A stretch of 21,547 nt of DNA. Origin: Bacteroidales bacterium (lineage in GTDB: Bacteria > Bacteroidota > Bacteroidia > Bacteroidales > F082). This document shows, piece by piece, positions 1 through 7,276 of the stretch (positions are counted from its first letter, which is position 1; the number at the start of each line of letters is the position of its first letter). Under the pieces are notes generated by a model that was given only the letters and a program-made list of their open reading frames with translations, had not been told where the DNA came from and searched no databases. A program made the translations under genes and the position numbers. The DNA is taken from NCBI GenBank assembly GCA_016285355.1, contig JAEEQP010000059.1:1-21547 (forward strand), read 5' to 3'.

Positions 1-1
1 A

Positions 2-256
2 AATCTAAAGATGTATGCCAGGCCTCATTCAACCGATGTCGTCAAGCCTTTCGAGGCACCTGCCTACCGTGTTTCTACTGCCGATGGAACATTGAAGATT
101 TTGAACCGCCTCATCGACGGCAAAGAGAAATTCAAGGTCGGCGACCAAATCATTTCGGTAAATGGCGAGAAAATCACCGAGGAGAACATCTGTTATTACT
201 ATGACATGTTGACCGAGAACAAGGACTGGTCGGGGCTTGATATTCTGGTGAAATAA
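2..256 (+). CDS. PDZ-domain protein, C-terminal fragment (5' end outside window)
   Basis: The reading frame is open from base 2 and stops with TAA at 254-256, so this is the last ~84 residues of a gene that starts upstream; the ATG at 11 is probably internal. The visible part has the pattern of a PDZ domain C-terminal half: a segment ending ILNRLIDG, then KFKVGDQIISVNGEKI, the usual 'G D x I x x V N G' strand-turn, and a closing helix and strand ending in DILVK. In Bacteroidales such a domain often closes retropepsin-like aspartic proteases or S41/HtrA-type proteases, but the catalytic part is not visible, so the enzyme class is inference. Its last 58 bases overlap the 3' end of the convergent WbqC gene. 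Confidence 0.6.
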   Translation, partial: NLKMYARPHSTDVVKPFEAPAYRVSTADGTLKILNRLIDGKEKFKVGDQIISVNGEKITEENICYYYDMLTENKDWSGLDILVK

Positions 257-840
257 CTAACTGCCTCCGGTCCCTCGTTGAATATCAAATCCAACACGCT
301 CAAATCAGGCGCGAAGGGAAACTTGGTGCTGAAAACCTGATAGTATTCAGGGAATGCGCCGTTTTCAAAAGCCTTTTTAGGACTAAACGCCTCGCGAAGG
401 TCGTTCTCCGCCTCGCGGACGTAATCCGTCGTGTGTACGATTTCCTTCTTGACCTTCAGCATCTTCAACACCGCTTGCAAAGCCGCGTCGTTCAAGTCGA
501 TGAGGCGCTCGAAATGGCCTTCAAAGATGGGTCTCAGATAGTCGTAATAATGGTCGAAATAAGGTGTAGCCTTGTAAGCGGATTCCAAACAACGGCTGTG
601 GATATGCTGCCATGGCTCAATGGGGCTGATAGCCATGTCCTTGGTCATGGTGTGGTTGCCGTTGACTTTCACCACAGGCACACTGAGGCTCTCCACACCG
701 TTGGCCGTCATCACGCGGCAACGGTTGCGGTAGGTCTGCTTGTGGTAGGTCTCCCACACTTCAATGACAGGCGCGTCTTCTTGCAGAAAACGCGCCATGT
801 AGCTGATGCTCGGGAAATAAGCTGTAGTAAAAAGTGTCAT
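199..840 (-). CDS. WbqC family protein
   Basis: 213 aa, a normal length for the WbqC-like family. The start reads MTLFTTAYFPSISYMARFLQ, matching the family's N-terminal 'aYFPpi.Yf' motif. Further family-like segments are YRNRC near residue 38, the SIPV-like SLSVPVVK with a following basic/His stretch, and a C-terminal LDLIFNEGPEAVSYF. WbqC proteins occur in O-antigen and polysaccharide loci and are thought to act in sugar or amino-sugar modification; the biochemistry is not firmly established. The start ATG overlaps the stop of the upstream thioredoxin gene as ATGA (4 bases), so the two are probably translationally coupled. The last ~19 codons run convergently into the PDZ gene, so this C-terminus may be slightly extended. 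Confidence 0.85.
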   Translation of the reverse strand: MTLFTTAYFPSISYMARFLQEDAPVIEVWETYHKQTYRNRCRVMTANGVESLSVPVVKVNGNHTMTKDMAISPIEPWQHIHSRCLESAYKATPYFDHYYDYLRPIFEGHFERLIDLNDAALQAVLKMLKVKKEIVHTTDYVREAENDLREAFSPKKAFENGAFPEYYQVFSTKFPFAPDLSVLDLIFNEGPEAVSYFTRISSPDQSLFSVNMS

Positions 841-1274
841 TTAATCAGTTGCTCATCGACGACCTTTTTGTATTCAGCCTCTTGCATGGCCCCGACCTGC
901 ATCATCGGCTGGCCTTCCAAAGGGATGAAGAGCACCATGGGGATGCTTTTCACCTGGAATGCGTTGGCCAATTCCTTCTCTTGGTCGACGTTTATCTTGT
1001 AAACGAGCAGTTGGCCGTCATATTCCTCCGCCAGTTTTTCCATGACGGGAGCCACACGGCGGCACGGACCGCACCAGTCGGCGTAGAAGTCGATGACGGC
1101 AGGCAACTTGCCCTTGTAGACAAAGGTGTTCGGATTGTTCTCAAAGTTCCAAACCTTCTTGAGAAACTCTTTGTAAGTCAGTTGCTTGACCTTCGATTCG
1201 TCTTTCTTGTCTTGTGCGCAGGCAGTGAAAGTTGTAGCCAAGATGACCATTGCCAGTAGGATAGTTTTTTTCAT
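837..1274 (-). CDS. Exported thioredoxin-fold protein, probable lipoprotein
   Basis: 145 aa. The N-terminus MKKTILLAMVILATTFTAC is a signal peptide ending in a lipobox-like Cys19, so the mature protein is probably a membrane-anchored periplasmic lipoprotein. The thioredoxin active site WCGPC is at residues 67-71 in the context VIDFYADWCGPCRRVAP, and the cis-proline loop SIPM is near residues 110-113. Both catalytic cysteines are present, so it should be redox active; the WCGPC sequence suggests a reducing or disulfide-exchange role rather than a DsbA-type oxidase (inference). Its TGA stop overlaps the WbqC start. A -7 element for this strand lies at 1295-1302. Confidence 0.88.
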   Translation of the reverse strand: MKKTILLAMVILATTFTACAQDKKDESKVKQLTYKEFLKKVWNFENNPNTFVYKGKLPAVIDFYADWCGPCRRVAPVMEKLAEEYDGQLLVYKINVDQEKELANAFQVKSIPMVLFIPLEGQPMMQVGAMQEAEYKKVVDEQLIK

Positions 1275-1294
1275 GGTGTTTCGTTTTTCGGGGA

Positions 1295-1302
1295 CAAAAT
1301 TA
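1295..1302 (-). promoter_or_regulatory. Bacteroidota -7 element for the thioredoxin-WbqC operon
   Basis: Read on the minus strand the bases are TAATTTTG, an exact match to the Bacteroidota sigma-factor -7 consensus TAnnTTTG, about 20 bases upstream of the thioredoxin ATG. No well-spaced -33 TTG is visible for it, so activity is inferred from the -7 element and its position in a divergent intergenic region. Confidence 0.55.
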
Positions 1303-1309
1303 GCAAAAA

Positions 1310-1341
1310 TTGTACAAATGGCCTTTTTTTCCTTACTTTTG
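1310..1341 (+). promoter_or_regulatory. Promoter of hutI (-33 ATTG / -7 TACTTTTG)
   Basis: TACTTTTG at 1334-1341 matches the Bacteroidota -7 consensus TAnnTTTG. A TTG at 1310-1312 stands 21 bases upstream, within the usual spacing for the -33 element. Transcription would start near 1348, giving a very short leader before the ATG at 1361. The promoter faces the thioredoxin promoter 30-40 bases away, so the two could interfere or share regulation. Confidence 0.6.
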
Positions 1342-1360
1342 CCAAAAATTTCAAGTAATT

Positions 1361-2602
1361 ATGCTTATCGTCAACATCAAGGAGCTTGTCGGCATCGAGG
1401 AACAGGGTCGACTGCTGAAACGCGGCAAGGAAATGGCCGAAACGGGAAGAATCAAAAACGCTTTCCTCTATTTCAAAGGTAAGAAAATCGAGGATTATGG
1501 CCCGATGGATTCGGAGGCCTGCCGTAAATATCTCGCTGAAAACCACCGTATTCACGATGTGAAAGGCAGTGTGGTGATGCCCGCTTTCTGTGACTCGCAC
1601 ACACATCTGGTCTATGCCAACTCGCGCGAGCTTGAGTTTGTCGACAAGATCCGTGGCCTCAGCTACGAGGAGATCGCCAAGAGGGGAGGAGGCATCCTCA
1701 ACTCGGCCAAGGCGACGGCGGCGGCTTCGGAAGACGAGCTTTACGACATGGCCCAGCAGCGCCTCGACGAGGTGATGCGCATGGGCACAGGTGCCATCGA
1801 GATCAAGAGCGGCTACGGCCTCACCACCGAGAGCGAGCTGAAGCTGCTCCGCGTCATCCGTCGCCTGAAGGAAAATTCACCCTTGACCATCAAGTCGAAT
1901 TTCCTCGGTGCGCATGGCATCCCGATGGAATATCGTGGCCATCAGGAGGATTATGTCGATTTGGTCATCAACGAGATGATTCCGCTCGTAGCTGCTGAAG
2001 ACCTGGCCGACTTCATCGACGTGTTCTGCGACCAAGGCTTTTTCACCGTCGAGGACACGGAACGCATCCTTATGGCGGGCATCAAATACGGCATGCGGCC
2101 GAAGATCCACGCCAACGAGATGGCCATCTCGGGCGGCGTGCAAGTGGGCGTTAAATATGGCGCCATCTCCGTCGACCACCTCGAACAGATGGGTGACGCC
2201 GAGATTGAGTGCCTGAAAGACACCGAGACCATGCCGACCATACTTCCTGGCTGCGCATTTTTCCTCAATCTGCCGCTCTCCCCGGCACGCAAGATGATTG
2301 AAGCGGGTCTGCCCGTGGCCATGGCCTCCGACTTCAATCCCGGCACCTCGCCATCAGGCAACATGCAGCTTATCCTCTCGATGGCTTGCATCCGTTATCG
2401 CTTGACGCCCGAAGAAGCGCTGAATGCCACCACGCTCAACACAGCTTACGCCATGGGTGTGAGCGACGAGGTGGGCAGCATCACCAAAGGCAAACTCGCC
2501 AACCTCATCATCACCCAGCCGATGACGCAGTTGGAGTTCATGCCGTATTATTATGGTGCGAACAAGGTGGCGAAGATGATTCTGAATGGTAAGTTTGTGT
2601 AA
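1361..2602 (+). CDS. hutI: Imidazolonepropionase
   Basis: 413 aa, the normal size for HutI. It hydrolyses 4-imidazolone-5-propionate to N-formimino-L-glutamate in cytoplasmic histidine degradation. The amidohydrolase metal site is visible: HTH at residues 80-82 in DSHTHLVYANSRELEF, His250 in KIHANEMAISGG, and Asp324 in MASDFNPGTSP. The family segment GTGAIEIKSGYGL lies at about 143-154. I chose the ATG at 1361 because the frame can be extended upstream only through a TTG at 1310 that sits in the promoter -33 position; the 1361 start begins MLIVNIKEL, as in homologs. No hutH, hutU or transporter gene is adjacent; the other pathway gene, ftcD, is 6.4 kb downstream. Confidence 0.95.
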   Translation: MLIVNIKELVGIEEQGRLLKRGKEMAETGRIKNAFLYFKGKKIEDYGPMDSEACRKYLAENHRIHDVKGSVVMPAFCDSHTHLVYANSRELEFVDKIRGLSYEEIAKRGGGILNSAKATAAASEDELYDMAQQRLDEVMRMGTGAIEIKSGYGLTTESELKLLRVIRRLKENSPLTIKSNFLGAHGIPMEYRGHQEDYVDLVINEMIPLVAAEDLADFIDVFCDQGFFTVEDTERILMAGIKYGMRPKIHANEMAISGGVQVGVKYGAISVDHLEQMGDAEIECLKDTETMPTILPGCAFFLNLPLSPARKMIEAGLPVAMASDFNPGTSPSGNMQLILSMACIRYRLTPEEALNATTLNTAYAMGVSDEVGSITKGKLANLIITQPMTQLEFMPYYYGANKVAKMILNGKFV

Positions 2603-2612
2603 GGATAAAACG

Positions 2613-4145
2613 ATGAAATACAATAAGTTGTTTTTTGTTCTTGCTTTGGCTACGTTGTTGTTTGCCTCCTGCAAGAAAGACCATTATGATATGGGTAATG
2701 TCCACGGCGTAAATGCCGAGGGCGAGCTGCTGCTGCCCATTGGTTCGACCTCGCTTTCCTTGTCGGAAATGATAGAGAAGTTCAAAATCGACAGCATTAT
2801 CAATTGTTCGGAGGATGGCGATTTGTCGTTTGGCATCCATTACGAGAACCTTGGCGCATTGAGCGGGGAGAATCTTTTGAAATTCAAGGATTTGGAGTAT
2901 CATGAGCATTTTTCGTTCGAGAATCCCTTCCCGGTTGTCTTGCCACAGGCATTCGACACGGTGTTCCATTTCGACCATACGATTACGTTTGAGTCCGACA
3001 ACATCCATGTGATGGAGGCCGTGATGAAGACGGGCCATTTTGATTTCAATTTGAGCTCGAACATCGGTCTGATCCAGAAGTTGGTGATTCGTACTGCCGA
3101 CATCAAGGATGCCGATGGCCATGACTTGGTGCTCGACTTCGATTTCAACGCAGGCGATATTCAGTTTGATCTCGACGGTTTGCACTATTCAACGGACACG
3201 GCCAACACCCTTGATTTGAGTTATGACCTCTATGTAAGGCTGCAGAGCTTACTTGAAAATGAGTTGTTTTTGGACGTTGATATTGCGGGAAGCGATTTGG
3301 CTATCAAGGAGATGTCAGGCTATGTGGATGCTTACGATTCGAGAAACACCATTGATACGACCTATAATTTGCTTTCGAGAAATGCTTCGGGCTCCTTGGA
3401 AGTGTTTGGCGCTCGATTGGATTTGTACGAACGCAACACTTTCGATTTGGAAGCCCGTTTGACGGTTGACACGGCTTGGGTCTTCGATGATGCCTCAGTG
3501 CCTTATTCCATTTTCGGTCCCGAGCCTTTGGTGGTTGACATTCCCACGCAATTCCAATTTGGCAAGGTGTTGGAAAAAAGCCTGAACGGTAGGATTTCCG
3601 CTAACACATTGGGCGTTTTCGCGGCCTCCTGCTTTACCGTGAATCCCTTGGGCCTGACCGATTTGGTTTCGGTGAATGATTCCTGTGTCATTGATGTCAT
3701 GGTCGATGCCGAGATTCCGTTTGACTTTGCGGTCGACGATGTGCGTTATATCGACACGACCGTCTTGAATCTTTCCGGAGTCAGCAAGCCCGATCAGATT
3801 GAAAAACTGACTTTGGAGTTGACTTTCACTTCCACTATCCCGCTGAATATGAATGCGCAGTTCTTCACCTACGATTCGGCGACGGAACAGATTACGGGCA
3901 TCCTCGTCGATGAAGGCAGACTGATCAATGCTTCGTTTGACGGACAGCCTACAAACACAGAGGTAACGTTGGAAGTCACGGGAGAGAAGGTTGAGAATCT
4001 CTTGCGTTCCGACCGGTTGATTTCGGTGTATTCATTGGATACCGATGCCCACGATGTGGTGCTAAAAGGCCAACAGCAATTGGATGTGTTTATGAAAGCT
4101 AGGGTGAAATACAATGGCATTGTCGAATTCAAAACAACGGAATAA
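2613..4145 (+). CDS. Uncharacterised lipoprotein upstream of a DUF5723 protein
   Basis: 510 aa. The start ATG at 2613 is preceded by AAGGA and begins MKYNKLFFVLALATLLFASC, a clear lipoprotein signal with Cys20, followed by KKDHYDMGN. I do not recognise a family. The rest has no membrane segment and few cysteines. It is rich in alternating hydrophobic and polar stretches with many Asp, Thr and Phe residues, which suggests a beta-sandwich or beta-helix surface or periplasmic protein (inference). The frame could be extended to a GTG-type start near 2586 inside the end of hutI, but that would hide the signal peptide. Its stop overlaps the next start as TAATG (one base), so it is coupled to the DUF5723 gene. 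The pairing suggests an outer-membrane or envelope role. Confidence 0.75.
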   Translation: MKYNKLFFVLALATLLFASCKKDHYDMGNVHGVNAEGELLLPIGSTSLSLSEMIEKFKIDSIINCSEDGDLSFGIHYENLGALSGENLLKFKDLEYHEHFSFENPFPVVLPQAFDTVFHFDHTITFESDNIHVMEAVMKTGHFDFNLSSNIGLIQKLVIRTADIKDADGHDLVLDFDFNAGDIQFDLDGLHYSTDTANTLDLSYDLYVRLQSLLENELFLDVDIAGSDLAIKEMSGYVDAYDSRNTIDTTYNLLSRNASGSLEVFGARLDLYERNTFDLEARLTVDTAWVFDDASVPYSIFGPEPLVVDIPTQFQFGKVLEKSLNGRISANTLGVFAASCFTVNPLGLTDLVSVNDSCVIDVMVDAEIPFDFAVDDVRYIDTTVLNLSGVSKPDQIEKLTLELTFTSTIPLNMNAQFFTYDSATEQITGILVDEGRLINASFDGQPTNTEVTLEVTGEKVENLLRSDRLISVYSLDTDAHDVVLKGQQQLDVFMKARVKYNGIVEFKTTE

Positions 4146-5569
4146 TGAAAAAGTCATACAGATTTGTAGCCGTTCTGGCTTTGTTATTTGCATTTGTTTC
4201 GGTTAGGGCGCAGCAGGTGTCGCCCGTCGATTTCATGCGGCTGAATCCTTATCAGATGAAGGCCAATCCTGCCACGGACTTGCCCTATGAGAGTGTTATG
4301 TCGCTTGTCGTCGGCAATATCGGTTTGGATGTTCAGAACACCGCTTTGCGTTACAACAACCTTTTCGTCTTTGACGCCCAAGGTCGCCCCGCGACATGGA
4401 ACCTGAGACAGTTTGCCAATAGCTTGAAAGAGAAGAACTTCTTGGGTTTAAACGTGAATGTTGACCTTTTCACCTTGTATCGCCGCCTGAACAAAGGGAT
4501 GCTTACCATTAATTATGGGGTGAAGGCCCAAACCGATGCTAAATACAACGACGGATTGTTTAAGTTGTTGGGCTACGGCAATGGCGCTTTCGTCGGTGAG
4601 AGCAATCCTGTCAAAGTCAACATGAACGTGAATGCGCAGGTGTATCAGGAGTTTGCGGTGGGTTATCAGTTGAATGTCACGGAACAGTTGTCGGTGGGCG
4701 GTAGGGCTAAGCTACTTTTTGGAACTGGTAATGTCACCACTGATGCTTTCGATGCCAAACTTTTCACCGATGCCGATTCCTACGCGCTGCGTATGGAGGA
4801 AAACATCGCCATCCGTACTTCGTTGCCCAATGTTTTTTACGTCAAAGACGGCAAACTGATGAAAGACGGCCCGTTCAGCGTGGGCGAATTGTTCCGCAAC
4901 CCCGGCTTCGGCATCGACTTGGCTGCCGAATACCGTTTTGATGAACAGTTCAGTGCGGTGGCTGCCGTCCACGACTTGGGCTTTATCCATTGGGGGAAAA
5001 ACGACATCAGCATAAAGGGCGAAGTGAACGATGTGGGGCAGTTCTACGACAACGGTAGCTTCCTTTTCAATGGTTTGGATTGGGAACAACTGCAGCTGAT
5101 TACCTCCGACGAAGCGTATCGCACGCAGTTTCTGGACACTTTGAAGCAGTATTTCCAGTTGGACTTTTCTCCTTTGGAAAAATACAATACAGCGCTGAAT
5201 ACCAATCTCTTGCTGCGTGGAAACTACGACCTCGACGTCCACAACCGTTTCAGTGTGCAGGCGCAAGGTTGCTTCCTTCGTAGCGGCTTCCGTCCCGCTT
5301 TGACATTGGCTTACTGCGGCTCGTTTTGGGACAATTTCAACGTATGCGCCACCTATACGATGATGCCTGGCAGCTATGCCAACTTCGGCCTCGGTCTCTC
5401 CGCCATGATTGCGACCTGCAACATCTATCTGACCACGAACAACATCATCGGCTGCTTCAATCCGTTGAATTCTAAGGGCTTCAATGCACAAGTCGGTATC
5501 GTCTTCAACCTCTTCAGTGAAGGTCGCCGCACCATTGACGAATCGGAGATGCCAGCATATTTGGAATGA
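4145..5569 (+). CDS. DUF5723 family protein, outer-membrane type
   Basis: 474 aa. The N-terminal signal peptide MKKSYRFVAVLALLFAFVSVRAQ ends in an Ala-Gln signal peptidase I site. After it comes QVSPVDFMRLNPYQMKANPA, typical of the Bacteroidota DUF5723 family. Such proteins have the alternating aromatic/polar strands and glycine-rich turns expected for an outer-membrane beta-barrel, e.g. FGLGLSAMIATCNIYLTTNNIIG near the C-terminus. Function is unknown. It starts inside the stop of the upstream lipoprotein gene (TAATG) and its own TGA overlaps the next start (ATGA), so three genes read as one coupled unit. The barrel assignment rests on pattern, not on a structure. Confidence 0.8.
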   Translation: MKKSYRFVAVLALLFAFVSVRAQQVSPVDFMRLNPYQMKANPATDLPYESVMSLVVGNIGLDVQNTALRYNNLFVFDAQGRPATWNLRQFANSLKEKNFLGLNVNVDLFTLYRRLNKGMLTINYGVKAQTDAKYNDGLFKLLGYGNGAFVGESNPVKVNMNVNAQVYQEFAVGYQLNVTEQLSVGGRAKLLFGTGNVTTDAFDAKLFTDADSYALRMEENIAIRTSLPNVFYVKDGKLMKDGPFSVGELFRNPGFGIDLAAEYRFDEQFSAVAAVHDLGFIHWGKNDISIKGEVNDVGQFYDNGSFLFNGLDWEQLQLITSDEAYRTQFLDTLKQYFQLDFSPLEKYNTALNTNLLLRGNYDLDVHNRFSVQAQGCFLRSGFRPALTLAYCGSFWDNFNVCATYTMMPGSYANFGLGLSAMIATCNIYLTTNNIIGCFNPLNSKGFNAQVGIVFNLFSEGRRTIDESEMPAYLE

Positions 5570-6174
5570 CCACCGCAAAAATCTTCGGCATCAGCCGTCA
5601 CCGCTTGACTACGGACGGCGAGGGCGTCACCACCTTGGTGGCGTTCAATAGATGCCCTTTGCGCTGTCGCTATTGCTTGAACAAGACCTCGTGGGAAATG
5701 GACAATGGACGCGACTACACGCCTGAAATTCTTTTCGAGGAGGTGAAAATCGACCAGTTGTATTTCCTTGCCACGCATGGCGGCGTCACTTTTGGTGGGG
5801 GTGAGCCCTTGCTTCAAGTGGAGTTCATCAAGGCGTTTCGGGAACTTTGCGGTTCGCAGTGGCAGATTTTGGTCGAGACCAGCCTTAATGTGCCTTTCGA
5901 AAATGTGCAAGCCATCGACCCGATTCTGGATGGCTACATAGTCGACATCAAGGATATGAATCCTGAAATCTATCAAGCCTATACGGGCATGGATAACTCG
6001 ATTGTGCTGACCAATTTGGAATGGCTTCTGAAGCACGGCGACCCCAAACGCATCATGGTGCGAGTGCCGCATATTCCTGATTTTAACGCTGAAGAGGACG
6101 TGGCTAAGAGCATCGAACGCCTCAAAGCGATGGGCGTGGTGGATGTTGACGAGTTCCAATATATAATAAGGTGA
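5566..6174 (+). CDS. Small radical SAM protein, glycyl-radical-enzyme activase-like
   Basis: 202 aa. The radical SAM cluster motif is C30-PLR-C34-RY-C37 (CX3CX2C). It is followed by VTFGGGEPLLQ at 74-84, the SAM-binding 'GGEP' motif, and VDIKDMNPEIYQAYTG at about 126-141, which resembles the 'D-K' loop of pyruvate formate-lyase activating enzyme. The N-terminus GEGVTTLVAFNRC parallels the PflA segment 'GPG.RT..F..GC'. It is shorter than PflA (~245 aa) and longer than NrdG (~155 aa), and there is no extra ferredoxin insert. A PflA/NrdG-like activase is the best call, but no glycyl radical enzyme is adjacent and the substrate is unknown. The start overlaps the DUF5723 stop as ATGA. Confidence 0.8.
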   Translation: MTTAKIFGISRHRLTTDGEGVTTLVAFNRCPLRCRYCLNKTSWEMDNGRDYTPEILFEEVKIDQLYFLATHGGVTFGGGEPLLQVEFIKAFRELCGSQWQILVETSLNVPFENVQAIDPILDGYIVDIKDMNPEIYQAYTGMDNSIVLTNLEWLLKHGDPKRIMVRVPHIPDFNAEEDVAKSIERLKAMGVVDVDEFQYIIR

Positions 6175-6178
6175 GCTG

Positions 6179-6276
6179 GAATGATGAATGCTGAATGATG
6201 AATGCTGAATGATGAATGCTGAATGATGAATGATGAATGCAGAATGTAGAATGATGAATGTAGAATGCAGAATGGG
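6179..6276 (+). repeat. Heptamer tandem array, 14 units of GAATGNN
   Basis: Fourteen consecutive 7-base units all begin GAATG; the last two bases are mainly AT, CT, CA or TA (GG in the final unit). The array starts 5 bases after the radical SAM stop and ends 58 bases before the -7 element of the first TonB-C gene. No inverted partner is seen. It creates a spurious in-frame extension of the TonB-C gene (from 6230) that should not be read as protein. Confidence 0.9.
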
Positions 6277-6334
6277 GATTGATTTCCGTTTTTGGATTAA
6301 TTTTGCTTCAAACTGCTTTTTTCAAAATAAATCG

Positions 6335-6342
6335 TATCTTTG
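6335..6342 (+). promoter_or_regulatory. Bacteroidota -7 element upstream of the TonB-C array
   Basis: TATCTTTG matches TAnnTTTG and lies 25 bases before the ATG at 6368. A weak CTG at 6313-6315 gives a 19-base spacing for a -33 element. It is the only consensus -7 element I found before the three TonB-C genes, so they may be transcribed together from here. Confidence 0.55.
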
Positions 6343-6367
6343 CCGCGTTAAACCAAAAAATACAAAC

Positions 6368-7207
6368 ATGAAAAGAGGCAAACAAACCTGCAAAATCCTG
6401 AAAGAAATCCGCAAACAGATTGCAGCAGAGAACGACATTAAGTTGGTCATCGAGGAATGCACTTACCAAGGCGATTGCCTCGGCACTTGCCCAAAATGCG
6501 AAGCCGAAGTGCGCTATCTGGAGCGCGAGTTGGAGAAACGCCGTCGGTTGGGCAAGGCTGCCGTAGTCGCAGGCCTTTCCGTAGGTTTGCTGGGCGCAAG
6601 CCAAGTGGCTATGGCTCAGACGCCGGATACGATTCCTTCACGGAACGATAGTATAGTAGACATATTGGATGGATATGTGGTACCTAAGATTCAGCAGTCG
6701 GATGTGATGCTGATGGGTAAGATTCCGATGACTTCATGCTATCATGTTGATCCAAAAAGATATAGAACGGTAATGGATATGTTTGATTTCTCAGGGATGA
6801 GGAACCTTTCTGTGGTGGGATTTGATTTGGAATCTCCCGATCGGATAGAAAATGTCGATACTGATGATTATGTTAATGTATTAATCAACAATTCATTGAC
6901 CTTCTATGTCCCACAATTTGAGGGTGGCGAATCGGATCTTTTGGAATTCATCTCCCAAAACTTGGGCAAGAATGCCGATGGTAACGCTTACGGCGACATG
7001 GAAGTGGCCTTCACTGTGGAACCCAATGGCAAATTGTCGCACATTGAAATAATAAAAGGTGTCAATGAGCAATTAGATGCTCAAGTCGCGGCACTGTTCA
7101 AGTTCATGGAATGGAAGCCTGCTATTTGGGAAATGAAGTCGGAAGAGAAGTTTCCGTTCGCCTGTCAATGCGTGCAGAAGCTTCATTTTCCGATGATTAC
7201 TCATTGA
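6368..7207 (+). CDS. TonB-C family protein with Cys-rich N-domain, copy 1
   Basis: 279 aa. The N-terminal ~65 residues hold a lysine/arginine-rich helix (KILKEIRKQIAAEN), then cysteines 31, 37, 41 and 44 in ECTYQGDCLGTCPKC (C-x5-C-x3-C-x2-C) plus C8. A charged helix EAEVRYLERELEKRRR follows. Next comes a hydrophobic stretch, about residues 62-80, ending ASQVAMAQ, which looks like a signal peptide h-region and an AMA|Q site. The last ~95 residues resemble a divergent TonB C-terminal domain (FTVEPNGKLSHIEIIKG, FKFMEWKPAIWEMK). The usual conserved ending is degenerate (LHFPMITH), so this copy may be specialised. The ATG at 6368 is chosen because only copies starting at this point align (M[KA][RK]GKQTC). 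The middle third is AT-richer than the ends. Confidence 0.8.
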   Translation: MKRGKQTCKILKEIRKQIAAENDIKLVIEECTYQGDCLGTCPKCEAEVRYLERELEKRRRLGKAAVVAGLSVGLLGASQVAMAQTPDTIPSRNDSIVDILDGYVVPKIQQSDVMLMGKIPMTSCYHVDPKRYRTVMDMFDFSGMRNLSVVGFDLESPDRIENVDTDDYVNVLINNSLTFYVPQFEGGESDLLEFISQNLGKNADGNAYGDMEVAFTVEPNGKLSHIEIIKGVNEQLDAQVAALFKFMEWKPAIWEMKSEEKFPFACQCVQKLHFPMITH

Positions 7208-7217
7208 AAACGAAAGG

Positions 7218-7236
7218 CGAATTAATGAACAATTCG
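7218..7236. other. Small inverted repeat between TonB-C copies 1 and 2
   Basis: CGAATT at 7218-7223 pairs with AATTCG at 7231-7236 around a 7-base loop, just after the copy 1 stop. There is no T-tract, so it is not a clear terminator; it could be a processing or weak attenuation element. The rest of the 69-base gap is AT-rich with no promoter match. Confidence 0.3.
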
Positions 7237-7276
7237 TGACAAATTGATGATAATTAATGTTTTAAAATAACACGTT

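Noticed and set aside
433..1259. Plus-strand open frames across the WbqC and thioredoxin genes
   Set aside because: Both minus-strand genes have clear family motifs, and the plus-strand translations show none.
1310..1360. TTG start giving hutI 17 extra residues
   Set aside because: The TTG fits as promoter -33 element, the -7 element lies inside the extension, and HutI homologs begin near the ATG at 1361.
6179..6276. CRISPR array
   Set aside because: The units are 7 bases with no spacers and no cas genes nearby.
6230..6367. Upstream extension of the first TonB-C protein beginning MMNAECRMMN
   Set aside because: The extension translates the GAATGNN repeat array and the promoter region; homologous copies 2 and 3 start at the equivalent of 6368.
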